Source: Chloroflexota bacterium (GTDB lineage Bacteria; Chloroflexota; FW602-bin22; JACPRP01). From it: a stretch of 64,000 bases of DNA. Position numbers and translations under genes: made by a program. The DNA lies in NCBI GenBank assembly GCA_016210495.1, contig JACQUC010000101.1, positions 1 through 64,000 of the forward strand, given 5' to 3'. This document shows positions 49,195 to 59,843 of this stretch, piece after piece (the first letter of the stretch is position 1; every line of letters begins with the position of its first letter). The notes beneath the pieces are model-generated. The model was given only the letters and a program-made list of their open reading frames with translations. It did not search any database and was not told the DNA's origin.

Positions 49195-52100
49195 TACAGG
49201 TATTCCCTCAGAGGACGTACGCTGTAGCCGTTGGACGAAGTCAGGAGCGAACTGACGACTGCGCGAAAGGTGTCAAGGCTGGTGAAACAAGGTACACCCT
49301 TTTCTACGGCTGCTCGTCTGATGGCAAATCCGTCGCGCATGGGCTGGCGGTTGTCGCCCACCGTATTGACTACTGCCTGCACGACGTCCTCTTTGATGAC
49401 GTCGACCACGTTGGGGTACCCCTGGTTCAGCTTCTTGGTAATCATGCGCACGGGCAGCCCTGCACTACCGATCATGGCTGCCGTGCCCTCTGTGGCGCAG
49501 AGCGCGTAGCCCAGAGACGCGAGCTGCCGCACGATAGGCAAAGATTCCTGTTTGTCTTTGTCGGCAATGCTGAGCAGCACCGACCCCTGCACGGGCAGGT
49601 TCAGTCCCACGGCCAAGAGCGCCTTGGTCAGGGCCGATTCGAAGGTGCTGTCAATACCCATTACCTCGCCCGTGGATTTCATCTCCGGGCCAAGGTAGGT
49701 GTCGACGCCGACCAGCTTGGCCATAGAGAACACAGGTGCTTTGATGGCCACTAGCCTCTTCTTCTTCCATAGTCCACCTTCGTACCCTTGATCGGCAAGG
49801 CTCTTGCCGAACATGACCAGCGTGGCGACCTGCACCATTGGCACGCCGGTCACTTTGGAAAGAAACGGCACAGTGCGACTGGCGCGGGGGTTGACTTCCA
49901 AGACGTACACCTCGTCCTGAAAGATCACGTATTGAGCGTTCATCAGCCCCTTCACCTGCAAGCCAATGCCGATGCGACTAGTGTAATCGACTATGGTGTC
50001 CACACTCTTGGCTGACAGGTTAAGGCCCGGGTAGACAGCCATGCTATCGCCGCTGTGCACTCCTGCGCGCTCGATGTGCTCCATCACCCCCGGAATGAGG
50101 ACATGTTGTCCGTCGCAGATGGCGTCAACTTCTACCTCCTTGCCTTCCAGGTATTTGTCGACAAGGATGGGATGCTTGCTAGATATCTCGGCCGCCTCCT
50201 TGACGTAGCGGACAACCTCGGTCTGGCTGCCGCAAATCTCCATCGCACGCCCACCGAGAACGTACGAGGGGCGTACCAGCACCGGGTAGCCGATGACTTC
50301 GGCGACGTTGAGCGCGTCTTCTACGGTGGTCACCGCTGCCCCGGGAGGCTGGGGGATGCCCAGATGGTTCAGGAAATCCTCGAAACGGCGCCGATCCTCG
50401 GCCAGATCGATGGCTTCGATGCCGCTGCCCACGATGGTAATGCCTGATCGCGCCAGAGGATGCGCCAGGTTAATGGCGGTCTGGCCTCCGAACTGAACGA
50501 TAGCCGGGGTGTCGTCGATCCCTTCGTTTTCGATGATATCGCGAACGCTTTCCTCGTCGAGGGCCTCGAAATACAAGCGGCTGGAGGTATCGAAATCGGT
50601 GCTCACGGTTTCGGGATTGCTGTTGACCATTATGCTGGGAATACCGGCTTCGCGAAGCGCCCAGGCCGAATGCACACTGCAGTAATCGAACTCGATTCCC
50701 TGGCCGATGCGGATCGGTCCCGAGCCGATGACGCAGGCCTTCCGTCCGCCAATGGGCTGGGCCTCGTTTTCTTGCTCATAGGAGCTGTAGAAGTAGGGCG
50801 TCACGGCCTCGAACTCCGCTGCGCAGGTGTCCACCATCTTGAAAACCGCTTTGATGTTCCACTGCTGTCGCAACTGGCGAACCTGCTCCGGGAGGCGATC
50901 GGCGAGGGTGCCTATTTGCACGTCGGAGAAGCCCAGACGTTTGGCATTCCACAATAAGTCGCGGGTGAGTGCCTCGTGCAGCAGGCGATGCTCCATACGC
51001 ACGATGTTTTCGAACTTCCTCAGAAACCACGGGTCGATGCCGCTGCGACGGGCGATTTCCTCGACGCGGGAACCCCTGCGCAACGCGGCCATGGTAGCCC
51101 AAAGACGAAGGTCGTTGGGCACCTCGATAAATCCCCAAAGCTTGTCCGCCGCCGACGCGGATGTCTGGCTGTCGGAGCCGTCCTGGGCCGACCAGTTCCG
51201 ATCTTCCCACAGCAGGGAGCGTCCGCCCATTTCGAGGGCACGCACTGCCTTCTGCAGGGCTGCTTCGAAGCTGCGGTCAATAGCCATGACCTCTCCGGTT
51301 GCCTTCATTTGAGTGCCGATACTGCGATCGCCGTGAGGGAACTTGTCGAAGGGCCAGCGCGGGATCTTGACGACGCAGTAGTCCAGGGCCGGCTCGAAGG
51401 CCGCGGTCGTTTTGCCCGTGACCGCATTGGCGATCTCATCCAATCTGCGACCGACGGCTATCTTCGCCGCTACCCTGGCGATCGGGTAGCCTGTGGCCTT
51501 GGACGCCAGGGCGGAGGATCGACTCACACGCGGGTTTACCTCGATGACGTAGTAGGCGAAAGAGCGTGGGTCGAGTGCAAACTGGATGTTGCAGCCGCCC
51601 TCGATGCCGAGCGCCCTAATGATCTTGATGGAGGCCGTGCGCAGCATCTGATACTCTTTGTCCGACAGCGTTTGGCTGGGCGCTAGGACGATGCTATCGC
51701 CAGTGTGGACGCCCATCGGGTCGATGTTCTCCATGTTGCAGATGGTTATGCAGGTATCGGCGGCGTCCCGCATAACCTCGTACTCGACCTCTTTCCAGCC
51801 GACTACGGACTGCTCGACTAGTACCTGATGGATGGGGCTGGCCTGGACACCTGCGCTGACCACACGTTCGAGCTGCTCCATGGTTTGAGCGATGCCACCG
51901 CCAGTGCCGCCGAGAGTGAAGGCAGGGCGAACGATCACCGGCAGGCCGATGGTGTCGACAAACTCCTTCGCCTCGGCCACAGAGTAGACTGTTGCGCTGG
52001 GAGGCACCGGCTCGCCGATATCAGCGAGCAGGCGCTTGAAAAGCTCTCGATCCTCTGCTTTTTTGATTGTTTCCAATGGCGTGCCAAGCAGTCGGACACC

Positions 52101-52430
52101 GAATTCATCAAGCACGCCTGCATCGGCCAGAGCGACGGCCAGGTTAAGACCCGTCTGTCCGCCGAGCGTAGGCAGTAGTCCGTCGGGCATCTCACGCTCG
52201 ATCACTCTGGCAAGAATATCCACGGTGAGCGGCTCGATATAGACGATGTCGGCAATGCCTTCGTCGGTCATAATGGTGGCCGGATTTGAGTTTACCAGCA
52301 CAGACACGACGCCCTCTTCGCGCAGGGCTTTGCAGGCTTGGGCTCCGGCGTAATCAAACTCGGCGGCCTGACCTATGATGATCGGCCCAGACCCTATTAC
52401 GAGCACCTTCTTGACTGGATTCCACGCCAT
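49194..52430 (-). CDS. carB: Carbamoyl-phosphate synthase large subunit
   Basis: 1078 residues, full length. It makes carbamoyl phosphate from bicarbonate, ATP and ammonia supplied by CarA. Two ATP-grasp halves each open with a dinucleotide-like loop ([20 protein letters not shown] and [19 protein letters not shown]). Other signatures are [36 protein letters not shown] and [20 protein letters not shown]. The last ~150 residues form the MGS-like allosteric domain ([20 protein letters not shown]). A short Ser/Asp-rich insertion ([17 protein letters not shown]) sits near residue 420. It starts 6 bases after carA. Confidence 0.97.
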   Translation of the reverse strand: MAWNPVKKVLVIGSGPIIIGQAAEFDYAGAQACKALREEGVVSVLVNSNPATIMTDEGIADIVYIEPLTVDILARVIEREMPDGLLPTLGGQTGLNLAVALADAGVLDEFGVRLLGTPLETIKKAEDRELFKRLLADIGEPVPPSATVYSVAEAKEFVDTIGLPVIVRPAFTLGGTGGGIAQTMEQLERVVSAGVQASPIHQVLVEQSVVGWKEVEYEVMRDAADTCITICNMENIDPMGVHTGDSIVLAPSQTLSDKEYQMLRTASIKIIRALGIEGGCNIQFALDPRSFAYYVIEVNPRVSRSSALASKATGYPIARVAAKIAVGRRLDEIANAVTGKTTAAFEPALDYCVVKIPRWPFDKFPHGDRSIGTQMKATGEVMAIDRSFEAALQKAVRALEMGGRSLLWEDRNWSAQDGSDSQTSASAADKLWGFIEVPNDLRLWATMAALRRGSRVEEIARRSGIDPWFLRKFENIVRMEHRLLHEALTRDLLWNAKRLGFSDVQIGTLADRLPEQVRQLRQQWNIKAVFKMVDTCAAEFEAVTPYFYSSYEQENEAQPIGGRKACVIGSGPIRIGQGIEFDYCSVHSAWALREAGIPSIMVNSNPETVSTDFDTSSRLYFEALDEESVRDIIENEGIDDTPAIVQFGGQTAINLAHPLARSGITIVGSGIEAIDLAEDRRRFEDFLNHLGIPQPPGAAVTTVEDALNVAEVIGYPVLVRPSYVLGGRAMEICGSQTEVVRYVKEAAEISSKHPILVDKYLEGKEVEVDAICDGQHVLIPGVMEHIERAGVHSGDSMAVYPGLNLSAKSVDTIVDYTSRIGIGLQVKGLMNAQYVIFQDEVYVLEVNPRASRTVPFLSKVTGVPMVQVATLVMFGKSLADQGYEGGLWKKKRLVAIKAPVFSMAKLVGVDTYLGPEMKSTGEVMGIDSTFESALTKALLAVGLNLPVQGSVLLSIADKDKQESLPIVRQLASLGYALCATEGTAAMIGSAGLPVRMITKKLNQGYPNVVDVIKEDVVQAVVNTVGDNRQPMRDGFAIRRAAVEKGVPCFTSLDTFRAVVSSLLTSSNGYSVRPLREYL

Positions 52431-52436
52431 TCCGTA

Positions 52437-53561
52437 TTACCCGCCCCTGCTGACTACCAGGCTACAAAAGCGATCGAAAAGATACTGATTGTCCTGAGGA
52501 CCGGGAGAGCCCTCGGGATGGTACTGAACCGAGAATACCGGTTCGGTGGCATGCGCCAGGCCTTCGACAGAGCCATCGTTTAGATTGAAATGGCTGACAA
52601 AGTAGCCGTTCTCCCTTGGTATGCTATCGCGGTCGACCTGAAACTCGTGGTTTTGCGATGTTATGTAAACCCGGTTGGTGATGACATCTCTTACGGGATG
52701 GTTGCCGCCGTGGTGGCCGAACTTTAGCCGGCTGGTGGTTGCTCCGATCGCCAGGCCCAGGAGCTGATGTCCAAGACAGATCCCGAACAAAGGCATCCGC
52801 CGCTCCAGGAGACCGCGCACTACCTGGGCCAGTTCCGGAAGCGAAGCCGGATCGCCGGGGCCGTTGGAGACCAAGACGCCTTGAGGTGAGAGCTCCAAGA
52901 TATCTTCAACGTGCACGTCGTGCGGGACCACGACGACCTCTGTGCCGCGTCCGCTCATTGACCGGAGAATGTTTTCCTTTATGCCGCAGTCGATTACGGC
53001 TATCCTGGGATCCGTTGCGGGACGCTCGCCCGAGTCTGACGCGCCCAGGAAAGCGTAGCGCTGGCTAATCGAGGCTTGGGCCACCAGGTCCTGTTCTGAG
53101 AGAGGAACTATTCGTCGCGCCTTCCGAACCAACTGCTCGATGTCGCCTTGGTCTTCGAGCGGAGACAGGACGGCACGAAGGGTGCCCTTCGTCCGAAGGT
53201 GACGCGTCAATGCCCGCGTGTCGAAGCCAAAGATCCCAGGAATACCGTACTTGATCAGGTAGGCGTGCAGATCGGTCTCGGCACGCCAGTTGCTGTAGTC
53301 CAGGCTCAGGTCCCTGACGGCAAGCCCTGCAAGCCACGGCCTGCGAGACTCCGCATCTTTGTCGGCCACGCCGTAGTTACCGATGAGAGGATAGGTGAGG
53401 GCGACGATCTGGCCCCGGTAGGAAGGGTCTGTGCATATCTCCTGGTATCCCGTCATGCAGGTGTTGAACACGACTTCGCCTTCGCCGACCACATCGGCTC
53501 CGAAGGCATAGCCGTGAAAGGCTCGCCCGTCTTCCAAAACCAGCGCTGCCCTCTTGCTCAT
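52437..53561 (-). CDS. carA: Carbamoyl-phosphate synthase small subunit
   Basis: 374 residues from ATG 53561, whose ATGA overlaps the pyrC stop. Longer in-frame starts are unlikely because this start matches the family beginning RAALVLEDGRAFHG. It hydrolyses glutamine and channels ammonia to CarB. N-terminal domain has GEVVFNTCMTGYQEICTDPS. The class I glutamine amidotransferase has nucleophile Cys in PLFGICLGHQLLGLAIG, and His/Glu in VFSVQYHPEGSPGPQD. Confidence 0.97.
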   Translation of the reverse strand: MSKRAALVLEDGRAFHGYAFGADVVGEGEVVFNTCMTGYQEICTDPSYRGQIVALTYPLIGNYGVADKDAESRRPWLAGLAVRDLSLDYSNWRAETDLHAYLIKYGIPGIFGFDTRALTRHLRTKGTLRAVLSPLEDQGDIEQLVRKARRIVPLSEQDLVAQASISQRYAFLGASDSGERPATDPRIAVIDCGIKENILRSMSGRGTEVVVVPHDVHVEDILELSPQGVLVSNGPGDPASLPELAQVVRGLLERRMPLFGICLGHQLLGLAIGATTSRLKFGHHGGNHPVRDVITNRVYITSQNHEFQVDRDSIPRENGYFVSHFNLNDGSVEGLAHATEPVFSVQYHPEGSPGPQDNQYLFDRFCSLVVSRGG

Positions 53562-54964
53562 CTTAGTTCCCAAACCCTCTCCACACCGGCGGGCGATTCT
53601 CCGATACCGATGCCGGCTCGGCTGTGAACCACATTGCCTTGGACGAGTGTGCAAACCACGCGCCCTCGTAGGCTCAATCCGGCGAGGGGTGTGTTCCTGC
53701 CTTTTGAACGGAACGAGGACGGATCCACTACCCACTCCTCGTCGGGGTCAAAGATAGTGATATCCGCCGGGGCGCCCTCTGCGAGCGTGCCAAGGGACAG
53801 ATTCAATACCCTGGCCGGCCCGACGGTCATCTTGGCCACAAGTGTTGTCAAATCCAGATCCTCACGGTGCACCAGGGTCATCAACGCACCCAGGGCAGTC
53901 TCGAGGCCCGAGATTCCAAACGCAGCGAAATCGTACTCGCACTGCTTGTCCACGATGGTGTGGGGTGCGTGATCGGTAGCGATCGCATCGATGGTACCGT
54001 CTTTGAGACCTTCGATCAGCGCCGCAATGTCGCTGGCGCGTCGCAGAGGGGGATTCACCTTGGTATTGGTGTCATAGGGTGGAGTGGGTCCCCAATAAGG
54101 GAACATGAGGCCCCAACTGACGCGCTGGCCGGCAACCCAGTCCTCTGTCAGGGTGAGGTGATGGGGCGTGACTTCCGCGGTCACCGACAGGCCCCTGGCT
54201 TTGGCCCGGCGAACGAGATCGACAGAGCCAGCCGAACTGACGTGCGCAAGGTGAAGTTTGCCGCCTACGAGCTCGGCTAGTGCGATGTCGCGCGCCACCA
54301 TAATGTCCTCAGCCGCGGCAGGCATCCCCTTGAGGCCGAGTCTGGTGGCGATGACGCCCTCGTTTACCACGCCGTCCTTTGCCAGTTGCAGATCCTCGCA
54401 GTGAGAGATAATGGGCTTGCCCAGCATTCGCGCGTAGTCGAGGGCGCTGCGCATGATGCGACTGTTCGAAACGGGATTGCCATCGTCGGAGAAACCCACT
54501 GCACTCCCACGTGCAAGCTCGGCCATTTCGGTGAGCTCGGCGCCGTCGCGGTTCTTGGTGATGGCCGCGATGGGAAGTACGCGCACGACCGCTTCGGCTG
54601 CTGCGGTTCTCTTGACCAGGTCAAGCGTGGCCGCGTTGTCGATGGCCGGATTCGTGTTAGGCATGCAGCAAATGGTGGTAAATCCCCCCGCCGCGGCAGA
54701 TCGACTTCCAGTAGCTATGGTCTCCTTTTCCTCGTAGCCGGGCTCGCGCAGGTGGCTGTGCAGGTCGATGAAGCCGGGGGAGACGATGAGGCCGCTGGCG
54801 TCGATCACGTGTAGGTCCGAGTCAGCGCTGATTCCCCGCCCCGGAAGGTCAAAGCCGCCTGAGTAGACCCCTGCAATCTTGCCATCGCGGATCAGGATAT
54901 CGCCGATGGAGTCCAGCCCTTGGGATGGATCGATGATTCTTCCGCCTTTGACGATAGTCGGCAT
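53558..54964 (-). CDS. pyrC: Dihydroorotase (class I)
   Basis: 468 residues, ATG with GGAGGAAG upstream. It cyclises carbamoyl-aspartate to dihydroorotate with a binuclear metal site. Metal motif HSHLREPG in GFIDLHSHLREPGYEEKETI, GGFTTICCMPNTNPAIDN, HCEDLQL, LHLAHVSSAGSVDLV, TAEVTPHHLTLTEDWV and IDAIATDHAPH. Length and the LREPG signature fit the class I (Gram-positive-like) type. It is coupled to carA downstream and 22 bases after pyrB. Confidence 0.96.
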   Translation of the reverse strand: MPTIVKGGRIIDPSQGLDSIGDILIRDGKIAGVYSGGFDLPGRGISADSDLHVIDASGLIVSPGFIDLHSHLREPGYEEKETIATGSRSAAAGGFTTICCMPNTNPAIDNAATLDLVKRTAAAEAVVRVLPIAAITKNRDGAELTEMAELARGSAVGFSDDGNPVSNSRIMRSALDYARMLGKPIISHCEDLQLAKDGVVNEGVIATRLGLKGMPAAAEDIMVARDIALAELVGGKLHLAHVSSAGSVDLVRRAKARGLSVTAEVTPHHLTLTEDWVAGQRVSWGLMFPYWGPTPPYDTNTKVNPPLRRASDIAALIEGLKDGTIDAIATDHAPHTIVDKQCEYDFAAFGISGLETALGALMTLVHREDLDLTTLVAKMTVGPARVLNLSLGTLAEGAPADITIFDPDEEWVVDPSSFRSKGRNTPLAGLSLRGRVVCTLVQGNVVHSRAGIGIGESPAGVERVWELR

Positions 54965-54986
54965 AGCATCTTCCTCCGGTTAGCTG

Positions 54987-55931
54987 TCAGGCCTGTCGGT
55001 TCTGGCGACCTGCCAGCAGGTAGAGAAGGGCCATCCTAACCGCGACACCATTGGCAACCTGTTGCTCGATAACAGAATGAGAACTATACGCCACATCCGG
55101 CGCGATCTCAACGCCCTCGTTCATGGGCCCCGGGTGCATCACCAGGACGCCAGGTTTTGCCCTGCTGATTCGCTCCGAGGTAAGTTGGTAGAGCTGCACG
55201 TACTCGCGCAAGCTCGGAAGCAGTCCGCCTTGCTGTCTCTCTTTTTGAATCCTGAGGCCCATGACCACGTCGGCGTCGATCAGGGCTCTGTCGATATCGT
55301 GTTCTATGTTGAGCTCTGGCAGCTCTCCTCGCGCTCCGTCGCTTCCCAACACCGGCATCAAAGTGGGGGGCCCGCATAGCGTCACCTTGGCTCCCATTTT
55401 CGCAAGACCCCAGATGTTCGAGCGGGCCACGCGACTGTGCAGGATGTCACCGACGATTACCACCGAGAGTCCGGCGATGCGGCCAAGCTTCTCCCGAATC
55501 GTGTAGAGGTCGAGTAGGGCCTGCGTGGGATGCGCGTGCCAGCCGTCGCCGGCATTGATAACCGACCCCTCCAGGTGCTGCGCGACCAGATAAGGCGCGC
55601 CGGACTGGGAGTGACGCAGGACGATGATATCCGCCCCGAGCGCCTGCAAAGTCCTGATCGTGTCCACCAGGGACTCACCTTTGGAAATGGAGCTGGTCGA
55701 GGCCGTAACGTTGACCACGTCGGCCGACAGGTTCTTGGCGGCGAGCTCAAAGGAGACTCTGGTTCTAGTGCTGGCCTCGTAGAAAAGTATGACGACAGTC
55801 CTGCCTCTCAGAGGTGGCACTCTCTTGATGGGACGAGAAAGCACCTCCTTCATCGCGTCCGTCGTTTCCAAAACAAGGCCTATTTCCTCGGGCGTGAAAT
55901 CGTCCAGGTCCAGAACATCTTTCCTGTTCAT
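54987..55931 (-). CDS. pyrB: Aspartate carbamoyltransferase catalytic subunit
   Basis: 314 residues, ATG with AGGAGAG upstream. Carbamoyl-phosphate loop [20 protein letters not shown], then [62 protein letters not shown] and the aspartate-side [11 protein letters not shown]. No pyrI regulatory subunit is present, as usual when PyrR controls the operon. It is the second gene after pyrR. Confidence 0.97.
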   Translation of the reverse strand: MNRKDVLDLDDFTPEEIGLVLETTDAMKEVLSRPIKRVPPLRGRTVVILFYEASTRTRVSFELAAKNLSADVVNVTASTSSISKGESLVDTIRTLQALGADIIVLRHSQSGAPYLVAQHLEGSVINAGDGWHAHPTQALLDLYTIREKLGRIAGLSVVIVGDILHSRVARSNIWGLAKMGAKVTLCGPPTLMPVLGSDGARGELPELNIEHDIDRALIDADVVMGLRIQKERQQGGLLPSLREYVQLYQLTSERISRAKPGVLVMHPGPMNEGVEIAPDVAYSSHSVIEQQVANGVAVRMALLYLLAGRQNRQA

Positions 55932-55954
55932 ACATCGCTCTCCTGAGAGCGGCC

Positions 55955-56509
<555 letters not shown>

Positions 56510-56572
56510 CTAAGAACGACTTAGAAATTATCTCAACAGCGAGGTTTGGTTCAAAGCGAGCCGCGCCACCCA

Positions 56573-56596
56573 GGGCGAGGAGACCTCGCCCCTACG
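56573..56596. repeat. Palindromic repeat, CCCCTACG family, inside the pyr leader
   Basis: GGGCGAGGAGACCTCGCCCC followed by TACG, a perfect 10-bp-arm hairpin. It sits between the attenuator terminator and pyrR, so it is part of every read-through pyr transcript. Confidence 0.8.
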
Positions 56597-56620
56597 AACT
56601 GAGAGAATTTCCTAGCGTAC

Positions 56621-56659
56621 AAAAAAGGCTTCCTGCTGAGGTTGCTTCAGCAAGAAGCC
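56621..56659 (-). terminator. Attenuator terminator of the pyr operon
   Basis: Reading leftward: GGCTTCTTGCTGA, 8-base loop, CAGCAGGAAGCC (one bulge), then TTTTTT. It lies downstream of the PyrR-binding site and upstream of pyrR. Confidence 0.92.
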
Positions 56660-56693
56660 ATCTTGACTGTGGACACTCAACCCTCCCCTTATC

Positions 56694-56707
56694 AGCCTCA
56701 CTGGACT
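56694..56707 (-). promoter_or_regulatory. PyrR-binding site (anti-antiterminator) in the pyr leader
   Basis: On the minus strand AGTCCAGTGAGGCT matches the PyrR RNA consensus ARUCCNGNGAGGYU exactly. It is framed by complementary ATC/GAT bases that close the hairpin. UMP-bound PyrR should favour the terminator at 56621-56659. Confidence 0.92.
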
Positions 56708-56748
56708 GATTTAAAGGTTCGTCGACAATCTAGCTCAACGTCGCGCCT

Positions 56749-56777
56749 ATTATAACATAGGCTGGGGAGAGGTTCAA
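56749..56777 (-). promoter_or_regulatory. Promoter of the pyr operon
   Basis: Reading leftward, TTGAAC (56777-56772) and TATAAT (56754-56749) are separated by 17 bp. The transcript start is ~56742, ~35 nt before the PyrR site. Confidence 0.85.
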
Positions 56778-56808
56778 GCGAAAAACGAGCGAGCGACCAA
56801 AAAACGGA

Positions 56809-57861
56809 TCACTTTGCACGCGCCAGCGCAGCCGCACGATCGTGTCCTATGTCCTCGGCCGCGACGAGGCGCAGGAATTCGGCTGCCGATTCGGGGAGTG
56901 CTGTGTTGATCATAATTCCCGCCCCAAGCTCAAAACCGGCGGCAATCGATAACTTGGGTCGGATCTCGACGTGCCAGTGGTAATCGCTGTCTCCCAGATC
57001 TCTATATGGAGCAGTATGGATGTAGAGATTAAACGGCGGATCGTTCAGACCGTAATACAGCTTGCCCAGAACATTTCGCAGGGCATCGGCAAACGAGTGC
57101 TGCTGGTAATCGTTCATGGTCTCGAAGCGCGAACTGTGATACCTTGGGAATACCCACGACTCGAAAGGAACGCGCGACGCGAAGGGAGCGAACACAACGA
57201 ATGCGTCGTTTTCGTAGATCATTCGGTGGCCGATGCGCGACTCATAGCTAATCATATCACAATAGCCGCACGTTTCTTTTTCCTGCCGGTAACGTTTGAG
57301 GCCCTGAATCTCTTGCGCGACGTAGGGCGGTATGAGTGGTATTCCAAACAACTGGGCGTGTGGATGCTCCCTAGAGGCTCCCGCTTCGCGGCCGTGGTTC
57401 ACGATGATGAGCATATACCTTACAACCGGGTTGTCCTTGTGCGCAAGAAGTCGGTCGACATAGGCCTTGACGACCAAGCTGACGTCTTCCAACGGCAGTT
57501 GGCCTAGATCCTTGTAGTGTTCCGGATTGTTGATCAGAACCTCGTGAACGCCGAGGCCGCCCATGACTAGGTATGGGCCGACATGCCGAGGGTTAAGCTC
57601 GCCGTGCGCAGGGCCGAAAGCAGGATAAAGATTGGGAACGACCCGTACCTTCCAGCCCGGGCCGTCGTCTGCCATCGCGGGTTCCCGATAGGCCATGACT
57701 TCGGGCGGCGTCTCGCTCTCCCGTCCAGTGCAGAATGGACATTCTTCGCTGGCCTTGACCACGACTTTAGGCGCCTGGGTAAAAGTGTGCGGTCGCTTGG
57801 CGCGCTCTACCGCTATTGCCACCCAATCAAGGGTGATGGGATCTTGACGTAGCTCAGGCAT
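56809..57861 (-). CDS. galT: Galactose-1-phosphate uridylyltransferase
   Basis: 350 residues from ATG 57861 (AGAGGAGG upstream). It swaps UMP between UDP-glucose and galactose-1-phosphate (Leloir pathway), and some relatives act as ADP-glucose or other nucleotidyl transferases. Zinc-site CPFC in ASEECPFCTGRE, nucleophile HPH in GASREHPHAQLFG (~164), CGYCDMISYE, and the C-terminal HWHVEIRPKL. No galK or galE neighbours. It is transcribed alone, toward the pyr promoter. Confidence 0.92.
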   Translation of the reverse strand: MPELRQDPITLDWVAIAVERAKRPHTFTQAPKVVVKASEECPFCTGRESETPPEVMAYREPAMADDGPGWKVRVVPNLYPAFGPAHGELNPRHVGPYLVMGGLGVHEVLINNPEHYKDLGQLPLEDVSLVVKAYVDRLLAHKDNPVVRYMLIIVNHGREAGASREHPHAQLFGIPLIPPYVAQEIQGLKRYRQEKETCGYCDMISYESRIGHRMIYENDAFVVFAPFASRVPFESWVFPRYHSSRFETMNDYQQHSFADALRNVLGKLYYGLNDPPFNLYIHTAPYRDLGDSDYHWHVEIRPKLSIAAGFELGAGIMINTALPESAAEFLRLVAAEDIGHDRAAALARAK

Positions 57862-58157
57862 TCCGCAACCTCCTCTCAAACCTGTTGGGCTGGCAACCAC
57901 CGCCTCCGCGAGACGATGGCCTCGATTCGTGCTGCCCACTGCAAGGTGGAGAGCGATCCCATCCTAAAAGCGGTTAGCCGCAAGAACCATACCATTGCCC
58001 CGTCCCCCCTACCTGGCTAGAAAAGACCCGGAAAGCCTAACATAAGATCGGCAGGAATTCAAGTACTTTGGCACGGCAAAGAGGGCTATTTTGGCAATTG
58101 CCGAGGCGAGGACGCGGGGCAGGTATGCCCTAGTTATTCAGAGTCCGCGGCGCACGA

Positions 58158-58194
58158 GTCACCCTGAGTCCGCCGCAGGCGGACTCAGGGTGAC
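58158..58194. repeat. 37-bp near-perfect palindrome
   Basis: GTCACCCTGAGTCCGCC, 3-base loop GCA, then the exact reverse complement. A 17-bp stem that could be a terminator-like hairpin or a dispersed repeat. I saw no second copy in this window. Confidence 0.8.
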
Positions 58195-58237
58195 AGTCTT
58201 ACCGAAAGCCTGAACAGATACCGGGTGCCTCGGGTTG

Positions 58238-58265
58238 TTGACAAGGTAGTGGTTGTGGTTAGAAT
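58238..58265 (+). promoter_or_regulatory. Sigma-70-type promoter for the DUF1989 gene
   Basis: TTGACA and TAGAAT separated by 16 bp, 38 bases before the ATG at 58304. Confidence 0.75.
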
Positions 58266-58303
58266 ACAGAGTAGCTAATGCTCAACAAACTGGGAGGTGA
58301 GAG

Positions 58304-58909
58304 ATGCCCGCAAAGCTAGCCAAAGACCTGGTTATCCCCAAGTGCGAAGGAAGGGCCTTCGAGGTCTTGCGTGGCCAGGTGTTCAGGGTGGTCGAGTTTG
58401 AGGGACCTCAGGTGGGCGACATGACGCTGCTGAATCTGAGGGATTTCCGCGAGACGTTCAGCTCGCAGCTCACGGCTTCGGCCAACAACAAATCGTTTAG
58501 AAAAGCAAGCAAGCTGATATCTTGCCCGCCTTTTCTGAGGCAGATGGCCTCGGTCATAGACGATAAGACTGGGGTACACTGGGTGCACGGAAGATGCACG
58601 CGGCTCTTCTACGAGCTCAGAGGACAGAAGAACCATCGAAACTGCCAGGATAACATCGTGGAATCGCTGGTCCCCTGGGGGCTGAGCGAATACGAGGTTC
58701 CTTTCGGTACATTCAACATCTTTATGAACGTGGAGATGGACGAGAACTGCCACTATCTTATTAAGGAACCGATAGCGGTGAAAGGGGATTACATCGACTT
58801 CGTCGCCGAGATGGACCTGCTCGTATCGATCTCGGCGTGCCCCCTGGAGGACGCCTGCAATGCATACGAGCCCAAGTCGCTTCAGGTGCAGATATTCGAG
58901 GATCTGTAG
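58304..58909 (+). CDS. DUF1989 (urea-carboxylase-associated family) protein
   Basis: 201 residues, ATG with GGGAGGTGAG upstream. Family features: central QVGDMTLLNLRDFRETFS, then CHYLIKEPIAVKGDYIDFVA and the C-terminal signature SISACPLEDACNAYEP followed by KSLQVQIFE. The conserved Cys and acidic residues may bind a metal. Relatives occur next to urea/allophanate or aminomethyl-transfer genes, but none lie here, so no pathway can be given. It is monocistronic with a clear promoter. A hairpin (CATTCC..GGAATG, 59022-59039) follows. Confidence 0.85.
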   Translation: MPAKLAKDLVIPKCEGRAFEVLRGQVFRVVEFEGPQVGDMTLLNLRDFRETFSSQLTASANNKSFRKASKLISCPPFLRQMASVIDDKTGVHWVHGRCTRLFYELRGQKNHRNCQDNIVESLVPWGLSEYEVPFGTFNIFMNVEMDENCHYLIKEPIAVKGDYIDFVAEMDLLVSISACPLEDACNAYEPKSLQVQIFEDL

Positions 58910-59153
58910 CCTGCGGATGTCAACATGTCGATGGCAAGGGTCGAAGCAGCGGAAAGGAAACAAATAGGATCTCGTATAGATGCGCGCTTGTTGAGCAAAA
59001 TGCCTATGTGGAAAACTAACACATTCCTACTAAGGAATGGCCCCACCTAGTCACATGTAACTATTACAAAGATAGTTATGTTCCTGTCGCAAAACAGCCC
59101 GTTTAGAGGATAGATTCCCGTTCAAGGTAAGCCTATCATCAGACGCAGGGGAT
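58910..59153. other. AT-richer intergenic region with two small dyads
   Basis: Contains CATTCC-tactaa-GGAATG (59022-59039) and TAACTAT-tacaaag-ATAGTTA (59058-59078). The second is a plausible operator or RNA hairpin ahead of the pseudo-receiver gene. No clear promoter boxes seen. Confidence 0.4.
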
Positions 59154-59543
59154 GTGCCGAGCGTGAGTCGCAATGAAGCGTGGAGCAGGTGCGTCGGTTT
59201 GTCAAACCTTCGGGTGCTCATCGTATACAGCCAGCTTCTGCTGGCCAGGGCTATCGAAGACGCGTTAAGGGGCCAGGAGGGCTTGGAGGTCATTACCATC
59301 GACGGTGCCCAATCGGATGCCAACCTGCAAGTCAAGTCCCTGTGTCCCGACGTGGTCGTGCTGGACCGTCACGAGGCTGATCATTCTGGAACTGTCCCGG
59401 AGGTCTGTCGTGACAACCCGGGAACAAAGGTGATCATCATCGACCACGGGAGCAACGACGTGTGCGTGTTTCGCGTCTTTTACGAGAAGGTTAGGGCTGA
59501 TGAGCCGAGAGATCTCATTCCACTCATCTGCTCGTCGCATTGA
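59154..59543 (+). CDS. Pseudo-receiver (degenerate response-regulator-like) protein
   Basis: 129 residues from GTG 59154; GTG 59163 also possible. The alpha/beta order matches a NarL-type receiver: LRVLIVYSQLLLARAIEDAL at the start and DVVVLDRHE at the phospho-acceptor strand. The acidic pair is missing (VYSQ where VDDH is expected), the Thr/Ser switch is absent (VIIIDHG) and the conserved Lys region is changed (FYEKVRAD). The acceptor-position Asp remains. Normal phosphorylation is unlikely. It sits upstream of an intact NarL-type regulator, so it may modulate that protein or be decaying. No output domain. Confidence 0.65.
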   Translation: MPSVSRNEAWSRCVGLSNLRVLIVYSQLLLARAIEDALRGQEGLEVITIDGAQSDANLQVKSLCPDVVVLDRHEADHSGTVPEVCRDNPGTKVIIIDHGSNDVCVFRVFYEKVRADEPRDLIPLICSSH

Positions 59544-59648
59544 CTTCGCGGGCGACGATCTCACGGCCGTGGAACCAGGCCGACTATGGTTGGAATGCTG
59601 ACGAGGGTGTGAGTAAAAGTCCAAATCAAACCTCCTCCTTCTTATGTC

Positions 59649-59688
59649 GGGCAGGGCTGAAGGATACCTCCTCCCCTTCAGCCCGCCC
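59649..59688 (+). terminator. Hairpin between the pseudo-receiver and NarL-type genes
   Basis: GGGC-a-GGGCTGAAGG pairs with CCTTCAGCCC-GCCC. A stable 14-bp stem with a single bulge, but only a weak T-run follows, so termination is likely but not certain. Confidence 0.6.
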
Positions 59689-59723
59689 ACTTACTTTCAC
59701 GTCGGAAGTTCGACACCCGCTCC

Positions 59724-59753
59724 TTGTAACATTCGATTCGCTCGTGTTATACT
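59724..59753 (+). promoter_or_regulatory. Sigma-70-type promoter for the NarL-type regulator
   Basis: TTGTAA and TATACT separated by 18 bp, ~85 bases upstream of the GTG start. Confidence 0.6.
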
Positions 59754-59843
59754 GTTTCGGGCCATATCGCGCGTCAGCTCCACTCCCGGAGCGGTTGGTC
59801 GGCGGCCGGCTCGAGTCCAAGGCGTGAAAAGGAGGATCTCACC

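Larger units (their letters stand above)
57862..58303. other. Divergent intergenic region, galT and DUF1989 genes
   Basis: 442 bp. It holds the short palindrome TTGGCAATTGCCGA (58096-58109), the long palindrome at 58158 and the promoter at 58238. No clear promoter is visible for galT, and no RNA gene or open frame is supported. Confidence 0.5.

Noticed and set aside
58066..58082. TTTGGCACGGCAAAGAG as a sigma-54 promoter
   Set aside because: The -24 block fits but no GC stands 10 bases after the GG, and a normal TTGACA/TAGAAT promoter serves the downstream gene.
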